Below are positions 33,741 to 42,324 of a DNA stretch of 64,000 nt, one piece after another; the first letter of the stretch is position 1, and every line of letters starts with the position of its first letter. Source of the stretch: Parafrankia irregularis (GTDB lineage Bacteria; Actinomycetota; Actinomycetes; Frankiales; Frankiaceae); contig NZ_FAOZ01000040.1 of assembly GCF_001536285.1 (NCBI RefSeq), positions 1-64,000 of the forward strand, read 5' to 3'. The notes under the pieces were generated by a model that saw only the letters and a program-made list of their open reading frames with translations, had not been told where the DNA came from and did no database searches. A program made the position numbers and the translations under genes.

Positions 33741-35005
33741 CCGGCCGCCCGCCGGCCGACGGGGTGGCCATCCTCGATGCCCTCCGGGCCGCGCTCGTGC
33801 GGTACGTGGTCCTGCCCTCGCCGCAGGCCACCGATGCCGTGGTGCTGTGGATCGCCGCCACCCACGCCCAACCCGCGTGGGCACATGCACCCCGCCTGGT
33901 GATTCGCGCGCCGGAGAAGCGGTGCGGGAAATCTCGCCTGCTCGACGTCGTCGAAGCCACCTGCCATAACCCGCTTATCACCGTGAACGCGTCCACCGCG
34001 GCCATTTACCGGTCGATTGACGACGATCCGCCGACTCTGCTTGTCGACGAATCCGACACCGTCTTTGGTGGGAAATCCGCGGACACCAACGAGGATCTAC
34101 GTGGTCTGCTGAATGCCGGTCATCAGCGCAACCGGCCGGCGCTTCGGTGGGACAACGTCGGCCGTCAACTGGAACGCTGCCCGACGTTCGCCATGGCCGC
34201 GCTCGCCGGAATCGGCGCCATGCCCGACACCATCGAAGACCGCGCCGTCGTCATCCGCATGCGCCGCCGCATGCCCGGAGAAACCGTCTCCCCCTACCGA
34301 CACCGCCGCGACCGGCCCACCCTGCGCACCATCGCCGAAGATCTTTCCGCCTGGCTCCGCCCCGACCTCGCCGCGCTGGAACGCGCCGAACCCGCCATGC
34401 CCGTGGAGGACCGGGCCGCCGACACCTGGGAACCGCTGTTCGCCGTGGCCGAACACGCCGGCGGGCCCTGGCCGGACCGGGCCCGGCGCGCCGTCGACGT
34501 CCTGACCGCCGAAGCCGACGAGGGAGAGGAGAGCTCACAGCGGGTCCGGCTTCTGCTCGACTGCCGCCGCGCGTTCGGCGCCGAGAACGCGCTTCCCACC
34601 GCCCGGCTGTTGCAGCTCCTCAACGGCGACCCCGAAGCGCCGTGGGCCGAACACGGCCCGGCCGGACTCACCGGCCGCCGCCTGGCCGTCCTGCTCCGCG
34701 ACTACGGCATCCGCTCCGCCAACATCCGCTTCCCGGACGGCACTCAGGCCAAGGGCTACGACCGCGCCGCGTTCACCGACGCGTGGGCCCGCTACTGCCC
34801 GCCCGATGACCCCGAGGACCCGTCGGCGGAGGTGCCGTCCCACCCGTCCCGGCCGTCGCCGCCCAGCTCAGCGCGGGACGGATACCCGCCGTGGGACGGA
34901 TCGATCCGTCCCGTCACACCGATCCGTCCCGCGCTGACCAGCCACAACGAGCGTGTGACGGATGGGACGGATACCCCGCCAGCACCCGCGATCACCCCGG
35001 CATGA
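33737..35005 (+). CDS. DUF3631 domain protein (helicase-like replication protein)
   Basis: 422 residues. APEKRCGKSRLLDVVEATC is a P-loop-like motif, LLVDESDTVF a Walker B-like motif, and LLNAGHQRNRPALRW, FAMAALAGIGAMPDTIEDRAVVIRMRRR follow as in DUF3631. The C-terminal domain LRDYGIRSANIRFPDGTQAKGYDRAAFTDAWARYC looks winged-helix-like. The last 60 residues are Pro/Ser-rich and their DNA carries six GGGACGGAT-type repeats, a candidate origin. ATG 33737 overlaps the Prim-Pol stop. Works with Prim-Pol to unwind the origin, by inference. Confidence 0.85.
   Translation: MTGRPPADGVAILDALRAALVRYVVLPSPQATDAVVLWIAATHAQPAWAHAPRLVIRAPEKRCGKSRLLDVVEATCHNPLITVNASTAAIYRSIDDDPPTLLVDESDTVFGGKSADTNEDLRGLLNAGHQRNRPALRWDNVGRQLERCPTFAMAALAGIGAMPDTIEDRAVVIRMRRRMPGETVSPYRHRRDRPTLRTIAEDLSAWLRPDLAALERAEPAMPVEDRAADTWEPLFAVAEHAGGPWPDRARRAVDVLTAEADEGEESSQRVRLLLDCRRAFGAENALPTARLLQLLNGDPEAPWAEHGPAGLTGRRLAVLLRDYGIRSANIRFPDGTQAKGYDRAAFTDAWARYCPPDDPEDPSAEVPSHPSRPSPPSSARDGYPPWDGSIRPVTPIRPALTSHNERVTDGTDTPPAPAITPA
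34875..34972. repeat. Iteron-like cluster GGGACGGAT (candidate replication origin)
   Basis: Exact 9-mers at 34875-34883, 34893-34901 and 34964-34972 (plus strand) and 34904-34912 and 34922-34930 (minus strand), plus GTGACGGAT at 34955-34963 directly abutting the last. Two of them form the perfect palindrome GGGACGGATCGATCCGTCCC (34893-34912). They lie in the disordered 3' part of the DUF3631 gene, where DNA constraint can outweigh protein constraint. Role as origin is inferred. Confidence 0.65.
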
Positions 35006-35092
35006 TCCGACGCCCGGCCCCCGCGCGTGCCCCGCCCCGGCCACGGACCGGCCCGCCCTCCACCGCCGATGCCCTGCCCCGGGAGCCAGACC

Positions 35093-35275
35093 ATGCCCGC
35101 CGCCCCGACCACGGTTCTCCTCACCGTCGAACAGGCCGCCGAACAGCTCACGATCGGCCGCACCACCCTCTATGCCCTCATCCGCACCGGCGCGATCACG
35201 TCCGTCCGGATCGGCAAGCTCCGCCGCCTGCGCCCCGCCGACCTCGCCGCCTACACCGCCCGGCTCACTGCCTGA
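35093..35275 (+). CDS. xis: Excisionase-type MerR-like HTH protein
   Basis: 60 residues: LLTVEQAAEQLTIGRTTLYALIRTGAITSVRIGKLRRLRPADLAAYTARL. This is the helix-turn-helix excisionase pattern (HTH_17). ATG 35093 has GGGAG 7 bases before it; a longer reading from 35027 adds only Pro-rich sequence. Lies 97 bp before the integrase gene, as is usual. It should bend DNA at the ends to favour excision. Confidence 0.9.
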   Translation: MPAAPTTVLLTVEQAAEQLTIGRTTLYALIRTGAITSVRIGKLRRLRPADLAAYTARLTA

Positions 35276-35299
35276 CTCGCCACCTGACCCGCCCTCCCC

Positions 35300-35341
35300 G
35301 GGGCGCGGTGACCGTCTCGCCAACGCCACCCGCCGCGCCCC
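35300..35341. repeat. 42-bp hairpin block, copy before int
   Basis: GGGGCGCGGTG...CGCCGCGCCCC with ACCGTCTCGCCAA in the loop; 39 of 42 bases equal the block before the translocase gene. It lies between xis and int, 31 bp before the integrase ATG. Confidence 0.7.
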
Positions 35342-35372
35342 GGGGCCCTCACCCCACGAGGAGCCATCCGCC

Positions 35373-36623
35373 ATGCCCCGCAAGCGCAAGGAAGGCACCC
35401 GCGCCCCGAACGGCGCGTCCAGCATCTATTTCGGTACCGATGGGTCCTGGCACGGACGGGTGACCGTCGGCGTGCGCGACGACGGGAAGCCGGACCGCCG
35501 GCACGTGCGCGGCAAGTCCGAGGTGGAGGTCACCCGCAAGGTTCGCAAGCTCGAACAGGACCGTGACGCGGGCACCGTCCGCAAGCCGGGCCGACCGTGG
35601 ACGGTGGAGCGGTGGTTGACGCACTGGGTGGAGAACATCGCCGCGCCATCGGTCAGTGAGAACACCATTGCCGGCTACCGGGTCGCGGTGCGCGTTCACC
35701 TGATTCCGGGTCTGGGCGCGCACCGGCTGGACCGGTTGGAACCGGAGCACGTCGAAAAGCTCATGCAGAAAATGCTGCGGGCGGGCAGTGCTCCGGCCAC
35801 CGCCCATCAGGCGTACCGGACGCTCAAAACGGCACTGAACGAGGCCGTGCGCCGTAAGCACATCACGGAGAATCCGACACTGATCGCCAAACCGCCCAAG
35901 CTGGTGGAAGAGGAAGTGGAACCGTATTCGGTGGAGGAGGTGCAGCGCCTGCTGATCGCGGCGGCGCGGCAGCGGAACAGCGCGCGGTGGGCTCTCGCGC
36001 TGGCGTTGGGACTGCGTCAGAGCGAAGTGCTCGGGTTGAAGTGGGCCGACGTCGACCTGGACCAGGGGGTGCTACGGATCCGCCGGGGCCGCCTGCGGCC
36101 GAAGTACGCCCACGGCTGCCAGGTGCCCTGCGGTCGCAAGGCCGGCTACTGCCGCGACCGGATCACGGTCCACCCGGACACCCGGGACACCAAGTCCCGG
36201 GCGGGCCGCAGGCCGATCGGCCTGCCCGACGAGTTGGTGGCGATCCTGCGCCGGCACCGCGACGTCCAGGCCGCGGAACGGGCGCTGGCCGCGTCGCTGT
36301 GGCATGAGGCGGGGTGGGTGTTCACCGACGAGACCGGTCGGCCGCTCAACCCGAACACCGACTACCACCGGTGGAAGGCGCTCGTACGGGCTGCCGGGGT
36401 CCGCGACGCCCGGTTGCACGACGCCCGGCACACCGCGGCCACGGCCCTGTTGCTGCTGGGGGTGCCCGACCGGATCGTCATGGGGATCATGGGGTGGTCG
36501 TCGGACATGCGCCGCCGCTACCAGCACGTGACCGACCCGATGTTGCGCGACGCGGCGGACAAGGTCGGCCGGCTGCTGTGGGAGGTACCCACCGCAGCAG
36601 AGCGCCCCGCCGGGGGCGAATGA
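35373..36623 (+). CDS. int: Tyrosine-type site-specific integrase
   Basis: 416 residues. N-terminal arm-binding region (GASSIYFGTDGSWHGRVTVGVRDDGKP), SAM-like core-binding domain (WTVERWLTHWVENIAAPSVSENTIAGY), catalytic domain with Arg215 in LGLRQSEVLGLKW, H349-x-x-R352 in LHDARHTAATALL, GWSS and nucleophile Tyr383 in RRRYQHVT. An inserted HGCQVPCGRKAGYCRDR looks like a metal knuckle. ATG 35373 follows GAGGAG. Its stop lies 84 bp from the att core in the tRNA, and overlaps the GAGACC pair. It catalyses integration into, and with Xis excision from, tRNA-Ser. Confidence 0.95.
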   Translation: MPRKRKEGTRAPNGASSIYFGTDGSWHGRVTVGVRDDGKPDRRHVRGKSEVEVTRKVRKLEQDRDAGTVRKPGRPWTVERWLTHWVENIAAPSVSENTIAGYRVAVRVHLIPGLGAHRLDRLEPEHVEKLMQKMLRAGSAPATAHQAYRTLKTALNEAVRRKHITENPTLIAKPPKLVEEEVEPYSVEEVQRLLIAAARQRNSARWALALALGLRQSEVLGLKWADVDLDQGVLRIRRGRLRPKYAHGCQVPCGRKAGYCRDRITVHPDTRDTKSRAGRRPIGLPDELVAILRRHRDVQAAERALAASLWHEAGWVFTDETGRPLNPNTDYHRWKALVRAAGVRDARLHDARHTAATALLLLGVPDRIVMGIMGWSSDMRRRYQHVTDPMLRDAADKVGRLLWEVPTAAERPAGGE

Positions 36624-36639
36624 GACCGAAACTGAGACC
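36622..36639. promoter_or_regulatory. Paired GAGACC site, right end
   Basis: GAGACC-N6-GAGACC overlapping the integrase stop codon, 69 bp inside the right att repeat. Same spacing and orientation as the left-end pair at 20492-20509. Candidate arm-type integrase site. Confidence 0.5.
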
Positions 36640-36707
36640 GCGAGATCGCCGGCCGGATCGCGTGGTTCGCCCGGCAGAGACAGAAGCCCTGGTGGGGCGG
36701 GATGATC

Positions 36708-36765
36708 GTTGCGGAGGATGCGAGATTCGAACTCGCGAGGGGTTGCCCCCAACACGCTTTCCAAG
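36708..36765. repeat. Right attachment repeat (58 bp) within tRNA-Ser
   Basis: Exact copy of 20339-20396. Here the sequence continues into the complete tRNA, so the element restores a functional gene at this junction. Confidence 0.95.
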
Positions 36766-36796
36766 CGTGCGCCCTAGGCCACTAGGCGAATCCTCC
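36712..36796 (-). tRNA. tRNA-Ser (anticodon GGA)
   Basis: Minus strand, 85 nt without CCA. The acceptor stem GGAGGAT pairs with ATCCTCC, followed by discriminator G. The anticodon arm ACGCTTGGAAAGCGT shows GGA, reading UCC/UCU. The long variable arm (TTGGGGGCAACCCC) is typical of class II tRNAs, and the T loop is GAGTTCGAATCTC. The 3' end faces the integrated element, and its 3' 54 bases lie in the att repeat. Confidence 0.97.
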
Positions 36797-36911
36797 GTGG
36801 GGGAGCCTATCTGACGGCGAGGCGTTGTGGGGTGACGGGGTGCGCGAACGGGCTCACAGCCGGCCACCGGACCCGCGCGCTCATGATCGCTGGAAGACGG
36901 CTAGACTGCAC

Positions 36912-37006
36912 AGCAGACCCCTCGTGCGGCGTTACCCCGTGAACCCCCCCAGGGCCGGAAGGCAGCAAGGGTAAGCGGGCTCTGGCGGGTGTGCGAGGGG
37001 TCCTCC
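36912..37006 (+). ncRNA. ffs: Signal recognition particle RNA, small bacterial (4.5S) type
   Basis: Carries the SRP Alu-less hairpin with the signature GGCCGGAAGGCAGCAAGGGTA at its tip and closing stem GACCCCTCGTGCGG with GTGCGAGGGGTC. Length about 95 nt; ends approximate. Lying directly upstream of dnaX is the usual actinobacterial position. Confidence 0.92.
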
Positions 37007-37044
37007 TCGTTCGGGCGAGCATCGCGAGCATCCGGAGCACACGA

Positions 37045-39906
37045 GTGAGCACTGCGCTGTACAACAGGTACCGCCCTGCGACGTTCGGCCAGGTGGTGGG
37101 CCAGGAGCACGTCACCGACGCGCTTGGTCACGCGTTGCGCAGTGGGCGGCTACACCACGCCTACCTGTTCAGCGGCCCCCGCGGGTGCGGGAAGACGTCG
37201 TCGGCCCGGATCCTGGCCGCCTCGCTGAACTGTGAGAAGGGCCCGACACCGGAGCCCTGCGGGGTCTGCGACCAGTGCGTCTCCATCCGTACCGGCTCGT
37301 CGATGGACGTCACGGAGATCGACGCCGCCTCGCACGGCCTTGTCGATGATGCCCGTGACCTGCGTGAACGTGCGTTCTTCGCCCCTGCGTCCGCCCGGTT
37401 CAAGGTGTTCGTCGTCGACGAGGCGCACATGGTCACGGCGGCGGCGTTCAACGCGCTGCTGAAGGTGGTCGAGGAGCCGCCCCCGTACCTGAAGTTCGTC
37501 TTCGCCACCACCGAGCCGGACAAGGTGATCGCCACCATCCGGTCCCGGACGCACCACTACTCCTTCCGGCTGGTGCCTCCTGGTGTCCTGCGCGGGCACC
37601 TGGAGTCGATCTGCCAGCAGGAGGGGGTCGTCGTCGACCCGGCGGTGTTCCCGCTGGTGGTCCGTGCGGGTGCCGGCTCCGTCCGGGACTCGCTCTCCGT
37701 TCTCGACCAGCTCCTCGCCGGTGCCGGTGAGGGCGGGCTCAGCTACGACCGCGCGGTGGCGCTGCTGGGCATGACGGACGGCATCCTGCTCGACGAGACC
37801 GTGGACGCCCTCGCCGGGCGCGACGGCGCGGCACTGTTCACCGTGGTCGATCGTGTGGTCTCGTCCGGCCACGACCCGCGCCGGTTCGCGACCGACCTGC
37901 TCGACCGGCTCCGTGATCTCATCGTGGTCGCCGCGGTGCCCGACGCGGTGGAGCGCGGCCTGCTGGAGTCGTTCTCCAGCGACCAGGTCGACCGGATGCG
38001 GGCCCAGGCCGGCCGCATCGGGCCGGCGGAGCTCTCCCGCACGGCGGACGTCCTGCATTCCGGCCTGGTCGAGATGCGCGGGACGGCGAGCCCCCGGCTG
38101 CTGCTGGAACTGATCCTCGCGCGCGCCCTCCTCCCCAGCGCCTCCGCGGACCCGGCCGCGCTCGCCGTCCGGCTCGAGCGGCTGGAACGCCGGCCGGCGC
38201 CGGCGCTCGGAGCGGCTCCGCTCGCGGGCCCGGCGGCCACCGCCGCGAACACCCACATGGAGGCACCGCCGCACGCTGGCCCGCCCGTGCCAGCAGCAGT
38301 AGCCACCGCCCAGGGTCCCGCGGGTGCGGTCACCGGGCCTCCGGCCTCAGGGCCGGCACCCGCCTACCCACCCGCGCCCGCGGTCGCGGCTCCAGCAGGC
38401 CCCGCGTACCCGGCTGCGCCCACGCGCCAAGGGCCTCCCGCGCCCCCGGCCGCACCCGCCGCCTACCCCGCAGCGCCTGCCTACCCGGCAGCGCCCACGC
38501 ACGCGGCAGCGCCCGCGTACCCGGCAGCGACGGCGTCGTCTCCGGGCGCCGGCTCCGGCGGCCTTGATGCCGCGGGGCTGACCGCCGTCTGGGATGAGGT
38601 GCTCGCGTTCGCCGGGCGCCGCAGCCGCCGGACCCACGCGATCCTGAAGGACTACGCCTCGGTCGTCGAGGTCCGCGGAGACGAGGTCGTGCTCTCCTTC
38701 TCCGCGCCGGCTATGGGGAAGATGTTCGGTCAGGGGAACAACGCCGAGATCCTGGCCTCCGCGCTCACCGACCGGTTCGGTGGAACGTGGCGGGTCACCA
38801 TCGGAGGCGGTGGTCCCGGCCCGTCGGGTGGTCGCCCCCAGGCTCCTCGGGGCACCGGCGGGTCGGGCGGAGCCGGGCAGCCCGGTGGTGGCGGCGCGCC
38901 CCCGGCCGGGTTCAGCCCGGTGCCACCGGGTGCGTATGGCGGGCCTCCCGCCCCCGCCGGGCCAGGTCCGTATGCCGGCTCCGGCGTCTCCGGCGGGTCT
39001 GGTCCACGGGTCGCGTCCGCGGCCTATGGTGGCGCCGACGCGTACCCGGGCAGCGGGGTCGTCAACGGCGCAGCGGGGCCAGGCATGCCCGGCGGCCCGG
39101 GCGTCCCCCACGACAGCGGCCCTGGGCAGCGGCAGGGTGTTCCGGGTGCAGGTGGGCCTTCGAGCGATGGTTGGCCGGCTCCCGGGGCACCTGCCGCGCC
39201 GGCCGGCGGCTCCTTCGGGTCGCCGGTGGCGGCGGTCGCGTCAGCCGTCGCCACAGCGCCCCCTGCCGTCAGCACATCGCCGCAGATGTCCAGCGGCGTC
39301 GGACCTGGCGGCGCCGGGGCGGCCGTGCTCGGTTCCGCGCCGGCCGGGCCTCCCGGAGCGTTCGGCGCGTACCCGCCGGCCGATCCGTTCACCGGCAACG
39401 GTTCAGGTGGGCCCCCGGCCGCCGTGCGCCCCGGCATCGCACCCGGCCACGACGTCACAGCCGGTCACGGCGGCGCACCCGGCCCCGGCATGGCGCCCGG
39501 CCCAGGCACCACATTCGGGCCCGGCACCACGCCCGGACCCGGACCCGGCCCTGGCACAGCGCTCGCGTCGCCACCGGCCGGATCGGTTCCGCGCCAGGAT
39601 CCGGCTCAGCCGGGTGGTGCCATCCCACCCGCGACCGGCGGCGGCCGGCCTCAGAGCGGGGCCGCCGCCGCACGCGCCGCGGTGATGACCGCCCGCGCCG
39701 GGCACGCCGCGGCCGGTCGATCGCCTGGCTCCGCGGTGGCCACCGCGGGGCCGGCGGCTGTCGGCGACACCTCCGGGGTGGACGAGGCGTCCCTCGACGA
39801 CGAGGACGTACCCACCCATCCGGGGGATGCCAGGAGCAGCGAGGAGGCCGCGGTGGCCCTGCTGCGCACAAGCCTCGGCGCGACGGTCATCGACCAGTCG
39901 GGCTGA
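37045..39906 (+). CDS. dnaX: DNA polymerase III subunits gamma/tau
   Basis: 953 residues. Clamp-loader ATPase: starts MSTALYNRYRPATFGQVVGQEHV, Walker A GPRGCGKT at residues 44-51, zinc module CEKGPTPEPCGVCDQC, Walker B VFVVDEAH, SRC-like sensor in TIRSRTHHYSF. Domain III and a tau-like segment (VWDEVLAFAGRRSRRTHAILKDYASVVEVRGDEVVLSF) follow. Between and after them run very long Pro/Ala/Gly-rich low-complexity stretches, about half the protein. GTG 37045 is used, with GGAG 8 bases upstream. Heads dnaX-ebfC-recR. Confidence 0.96.
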   Translation: MSTALYNRYRPATFGQVVGQEHVTDALGHALRSGRLHHAYLFSGPRGCGKTSSARILAASLNCEKGPTPEPCGVCDQCVSIRTGSSMDVTEIDAASHGLVDDARDLRERAFFAPASARFKVFVVDEAHMVTAAAFNALLKVVEEPPPYLKFVFATTEPDKVIATIRSRTHHYSFRLVPPGVLRGHLESICQQEGVVVDPAVFPLVVRAGAGSVRDSLSVLDQLLAGAGEGGLSYDRAVALLGMTDGILLDETVDALAGRDGAALFTVVDRVVSSGHDPRRFATDLLDRLRDLIVVAAVPDAVERGLLESFSSDQVDRMRAQAGRIGPAELSRTADVLHSGLVEMRGTASPRLLLELILARALLPSASADPAALAVRLERLERRPAPALGAAPLAGPAATAANTHMEAPPHAGPPVPAAVATAQGPAGAVTGPPASGPAPAYPPAPAVAAPAGPAYPAAPTRQGPPAPPAAPAAYPAAPAYPAAPTHAAAPAYPAATASSPGAGSGGLDAAGLTAVWDEVLAFAGRRSRRTHAILKDYASVVEVRGDEVVLSFSAPAMGKMFGQGNNAEILASALTDRFGGTWRVTIGGGGPGPSGGRPQAPRGTGGSGGAGQPGGGGAPPAGFSPVPPGAYGGPPAPAGPGPYAGSGVSGGSGPRVASAAYGGADAYPGSGVVNGAAGPGMPGGPGVPHDSGPGQRQGVPGAGGPSSDGWPAPGAPAAPAGGSFGSPVAAVASAVATAPPAVSTSPQMSSGVGPGGAGAAVLGSAPAGPPGAFGAYPPADPFTGNGSGGPPAAVRPGIAPGHDVTAGHGGAPGPGMAPGPGTTFGPGTTPGPGPGPGTALASPPAGSVPRQDPAQPGGAIPPATGGGRPQSGAAAARAAVMTARAGHAAAGRSPGSAVATAGPAAVGDTSGVDEASLDDEDVPTHPGDARSSEEAAVALLRTSLGATVIDQSG

Positions 39907-39967
39907 CCGGGCGATCCGGCGGCGGTTGGCGTCGGATCGGCATCGCCCGGCACGTAGGCTCACGGTC

Positions 39968-40414
39968 ATGTCGAACCCACAGATCCCCGCCGGGAATGGC
40001 GCCAACCTGGGGCAGATCCTCGAGCAGGCACAGCGGATGCAGGCCGCTCTGTTCGCTGCCCAGCAGGAGCTGGCCGAGACCCGGGTCGAGGGCTCGGCCG
40101 GCGGTGAGCTCGTCATCGCGACCGTGAACGGTGGCGGCGAGCTCGTCGATCTTGTGATCAAGCCCGCGGCGATGGATCCGGACGACCCCGAGACCCTCGC
40201 GGATCTCGTCCTCGCCGCCGTGCGGGACGCGACGACCAACGCGCACCGGCTCGCCGCGGAGAAGATGAACGCGGCCACCGGTGGCCTCGGCGGGGCGCTG
40301 AGCGGTCTCGGCGGGCTGGGCGGGGCGGCCGGTCTCGGTGGCGGTGCCCCGGCACCAGGTGCGCTGCCGGGTGGGGGCGCGCTGGGCGGCCTGGGCATCC
40401 CTGGCCTCGGCTGA
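39968..40414 (+). CDS. ebfC: YbaB/EbfC family nucleoid-associated protein
   Basis: 148 residues. The core [93 protein letters not shown] is the YbaB/EbfC fold, a small dimeric DNA-binding protein. A Gly/Leu-rich tail follows ([13 protein letters not shown]). Stands between dnaX and recR as in most bacteria. Confidence 0.93.
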   Translation: MSNPQIPAGNGANLGQILEQAQRMQAALFAAQQELAETRVEGSAGGELVIATVNGGGELVDLVIKPAAMDPDDPETLADLVLAAVRDATTNAHRLAAEKMNAATGGLGGALSGLGGLGGAAGLGGGAPAPGALPGGGALGGLGIPGLG

Positions 40415-40427
40415 GTCTGCCGCCGCC

Positions 40428-41027
40428 ATGTACGAAGGCGTTGTCCAGGACGTGATCGACGAGCTGGGCCAGCTTCCCGGTATCGGGCCGAAAAGCGCGC
40501 AGCGCATCGCGTTCCACCTGCTCGCCGCCGACCCGGCCGACGTCCGTCGGCTCGTGAACGCGCTGACCGAGCTCAAGGAGAAGGTCCAGTTCTGCCGGAC
40601 CTGTTTCAACGTGGCCCAGTCGGAGCTGTGCCGGATCTGTGTGGACCCGCGCCGCGACCAGACGTCCATCTGCGTCGTCGAGGAGTCTAAGGACGTCGTC
40701 GCGATCGAGCGGACCCGCGAGTTCCGCGGCAGATACCACGTTCTGGGTGGCGCGATCAATCCGATCGGCGGGGTCGGCCCGGATGATCTGCACATCCGGG
40801 AGCTGATCGCCCGGCTGGCGGACGGCGCGGTCACCGAGATCATCCTGGCGACGGATCCGAACACCGAGGGTGAGGTGACGGCGTCCTATCTGGCGCGCCA
40901 GATCGCGCCGATGGGCCTCACGGTCACCCGGCTGGCGAGCGGCCTGCCGATGGGCGGCGACCTCGAATGGGCTGACGAGGTCACCCTCGGCCGTGCCTTC
41001 GAGGGCCGGCGGATCGTCAACGCCTGA
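40428..41027 (+). CDS. recR: Recombination mediator protein RecR
   Basis: 199 residues, family length. N-terminal helix-hairpin-helix [20 protein letters not shown], zinc finger with Cys56, Cys59, Cys68 and Cys71, Toprim part with [14 protein letters not shown], and C-terminal [27 protein letters not shown]. Works with RecO and RecF to load RecA at gaps. ATG 40428, 13 bp after ebfC. Confidence 0.97.
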   Translation: MYEGVVQDVIDELGQLPGIGPKSAQRIAFHLLAADPADVRRLVNALTELKEKVQFCRTCFNVAQSELCRICVDPRRDQTSICVVEESKDVVAIERTREFRGRYHVLGGAINPIGGVGPDDLHIRELIARLADGAVTEIILATDPNTEGEVTASYLARQIAPMGLTVTRLASGLPMGGDLEWADEVTLGRAFEGRRIVNA

Positions 41028-41128
41028 CCGCCCGGCGCGCGTGACCGCTCGGCGCGGCCGGGCGTTCGGGGCGGCCGGGCATTCGCGGTCAGGTACCTGA
41101 TCTCTGTTGCCTGGCCGGCCGGCGGACG

Positions 41129-41671
41129 TCAGAAGCCCAGGATCGGCGCGTAGGCCGAGCTGGGGATGGAGGCGAGCGTCAGCAGGACGACGCTGACATC
41201 GAGCTGGTCGGCGCCCGCACCGAACTCGGCGTGCCTGCCGTGGGTGGCGTAGACCAGAACGTCGGAGTCCCGCGTCACCCGCACACCGAACATGTGCGTC
41301 GCCCGGACCCACCACACCCGGCCTCCCACCCGCACCCGCACCCGCCGAGCGTCGCGGCGCAGCCCGGTCGTGAACCGCGCCAGCCGCCCGGATGGCAGGT
41401 CGGGCTGGTCCAGGTAGCCGGTGATGTCCCCACCGGGGCCGTGCACGACTATGCGCGCCGGGCTGGCCGGCGGGCCGGGTTCGACGAGGCTGGCCTCCGC
41501 GGAGATCTCCTGCTCCCAGGGATGCATCTCGGCGGCCCAGACCTGCTCGCCGCACACGAACCGTTTGCCGAGCACGCCACCTTCGGGATGCCCGCGTGGC
41601 AGCAGCCCGCCAACCACCCGACCGGCACCTTCGAGGCGCCAGACGACGGAGACGATCGCCCCGGCCGGCAT
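41129..41671 (-). CDS. Hypothetical protein
   Basis: 180 residues, not recognised. Mixed beta-rich: GAIVSVVWRLEGAGRVVGGLL, VCGEQVWAAEMHPWEQEI, GGRVWWVRATHMFGVRVTRDSDVLVYATHGRHAEFGAGADQLDVSVVLLTLASIPSSAYAPILGF. No signal peptide. ATG 41671 has GGAGGG 8 bases before it, better than the upstream alternatives at 41716 or 41881. Convergent with recR. Looks real by codon bias; family unknown. Confidence 0.65.
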   Translation of the reverse strand: MPAGAIVSVVWRLEGAGRVVGGLLPRGHPEGGVLGKRFVCGEQVWAAEMHPWEQEISAEASLVEPGPPASPARIVVHGPGGDITGYLDQPDLPSGRLARFTTGLRRDARRVRVRVGGRVWWVRATHMFGVRVTRDSDVLVYATHGRHAEFGAGADQLDVSVVLLTLASIPSSAYAPILGF

Positions 41672-42324
41672 CTCGGGGCCCTCCGGCGCACCGGTCACGC
41701 TCGTGTTCACGCGCATGCGGGACGGACGCCCGGGCGGTACGCCCCGGCCAGGCCGCACGGTCGCGCGGTGCCCGACACCCCGGACCGTAGTATGGGGTGC
41801 AGAGGCCAGTGCACGTACCTCTGCTGTTGCACGTGCGGGTGCCAGTGAACCCGCACCCGCGACGGACGGCCCACGCCTCACCTTCCAACCCCCGCCCTAC
41901 CATCGGCCCGGACGATCAGCCATTTACGGTCGACGCATCACAGGCCGTCGCCGGCTTCGGGCCGACGCCGGCCGAATCTGCGACCTCCGACACCGAATCA
42001 CTGCACTATGCATGCAGATGGTACGCGGCATGCGGACTGTCCGGAGTCCCTCGCGCACACCTTTCTCGTCGACACCTTGCTGTCACCACAATTCAATGAC
42101 AACGCCACACGAATGGATGCCGGCCGGGGCCGTGGCTCCGCGGAACACCGGACCCCGGTGCGGCATCGCGTCGACCTGCGGACAAGGTGGAACCATGCCG
42201 GGGAATCCAGGCCGGTAACCGTCTCTCGATCCTCCGAGGAGGAACTGCCCGCAATGAGGCTTTTCCATCCCAAGGTGCATGGTCAGGGATGCCGCAGGTC
42301 CGCGTCGACGACGGAGAAGGCTCA
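41672..42324. other. 653-bp stretch without a supported gene
   Basis: No reading frame with start signal and family likeness. Some parts (41780-42100) are less GC-biased, as intergenic DNA usually is. It holds the divergent promoters of the two flanking genes. Confidence 0.5.

Larger units (their letters stand above)
20339..36765. mobile_element. Actinomycete integrative and conjugative element (AICE) in tRNA-Ser(GGA)
   Basis: Bounded by an exact 58-bp direct repeat that is the 3' part of tRNA-Ser. It contains integrase and excisionase at the right end, a primase-polymerase plus DUF3631 protein for replication, a single FtsK/TraB-like translocase for double-stranded DNA transfer, small spread-type membrane proteins, SSB and an XRE regulator. 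This matches the primase-polymerase class of AICEs. No relaxase and no type IV secretion genes are present, as expected for TraB-type transfer. The left third is cargo with AT-richer codons. Core genes look intact, so it may be active. Confidence 0.9.

Noticed and set aside
34962-35372. N-terminal extension of the integrase frame
   Set aside because: Pro/Ser/Arg-rich, overlaps the DUF3631 end and xis; the start at 35373 has a good Shine-Dalgarno and the normal domain start.
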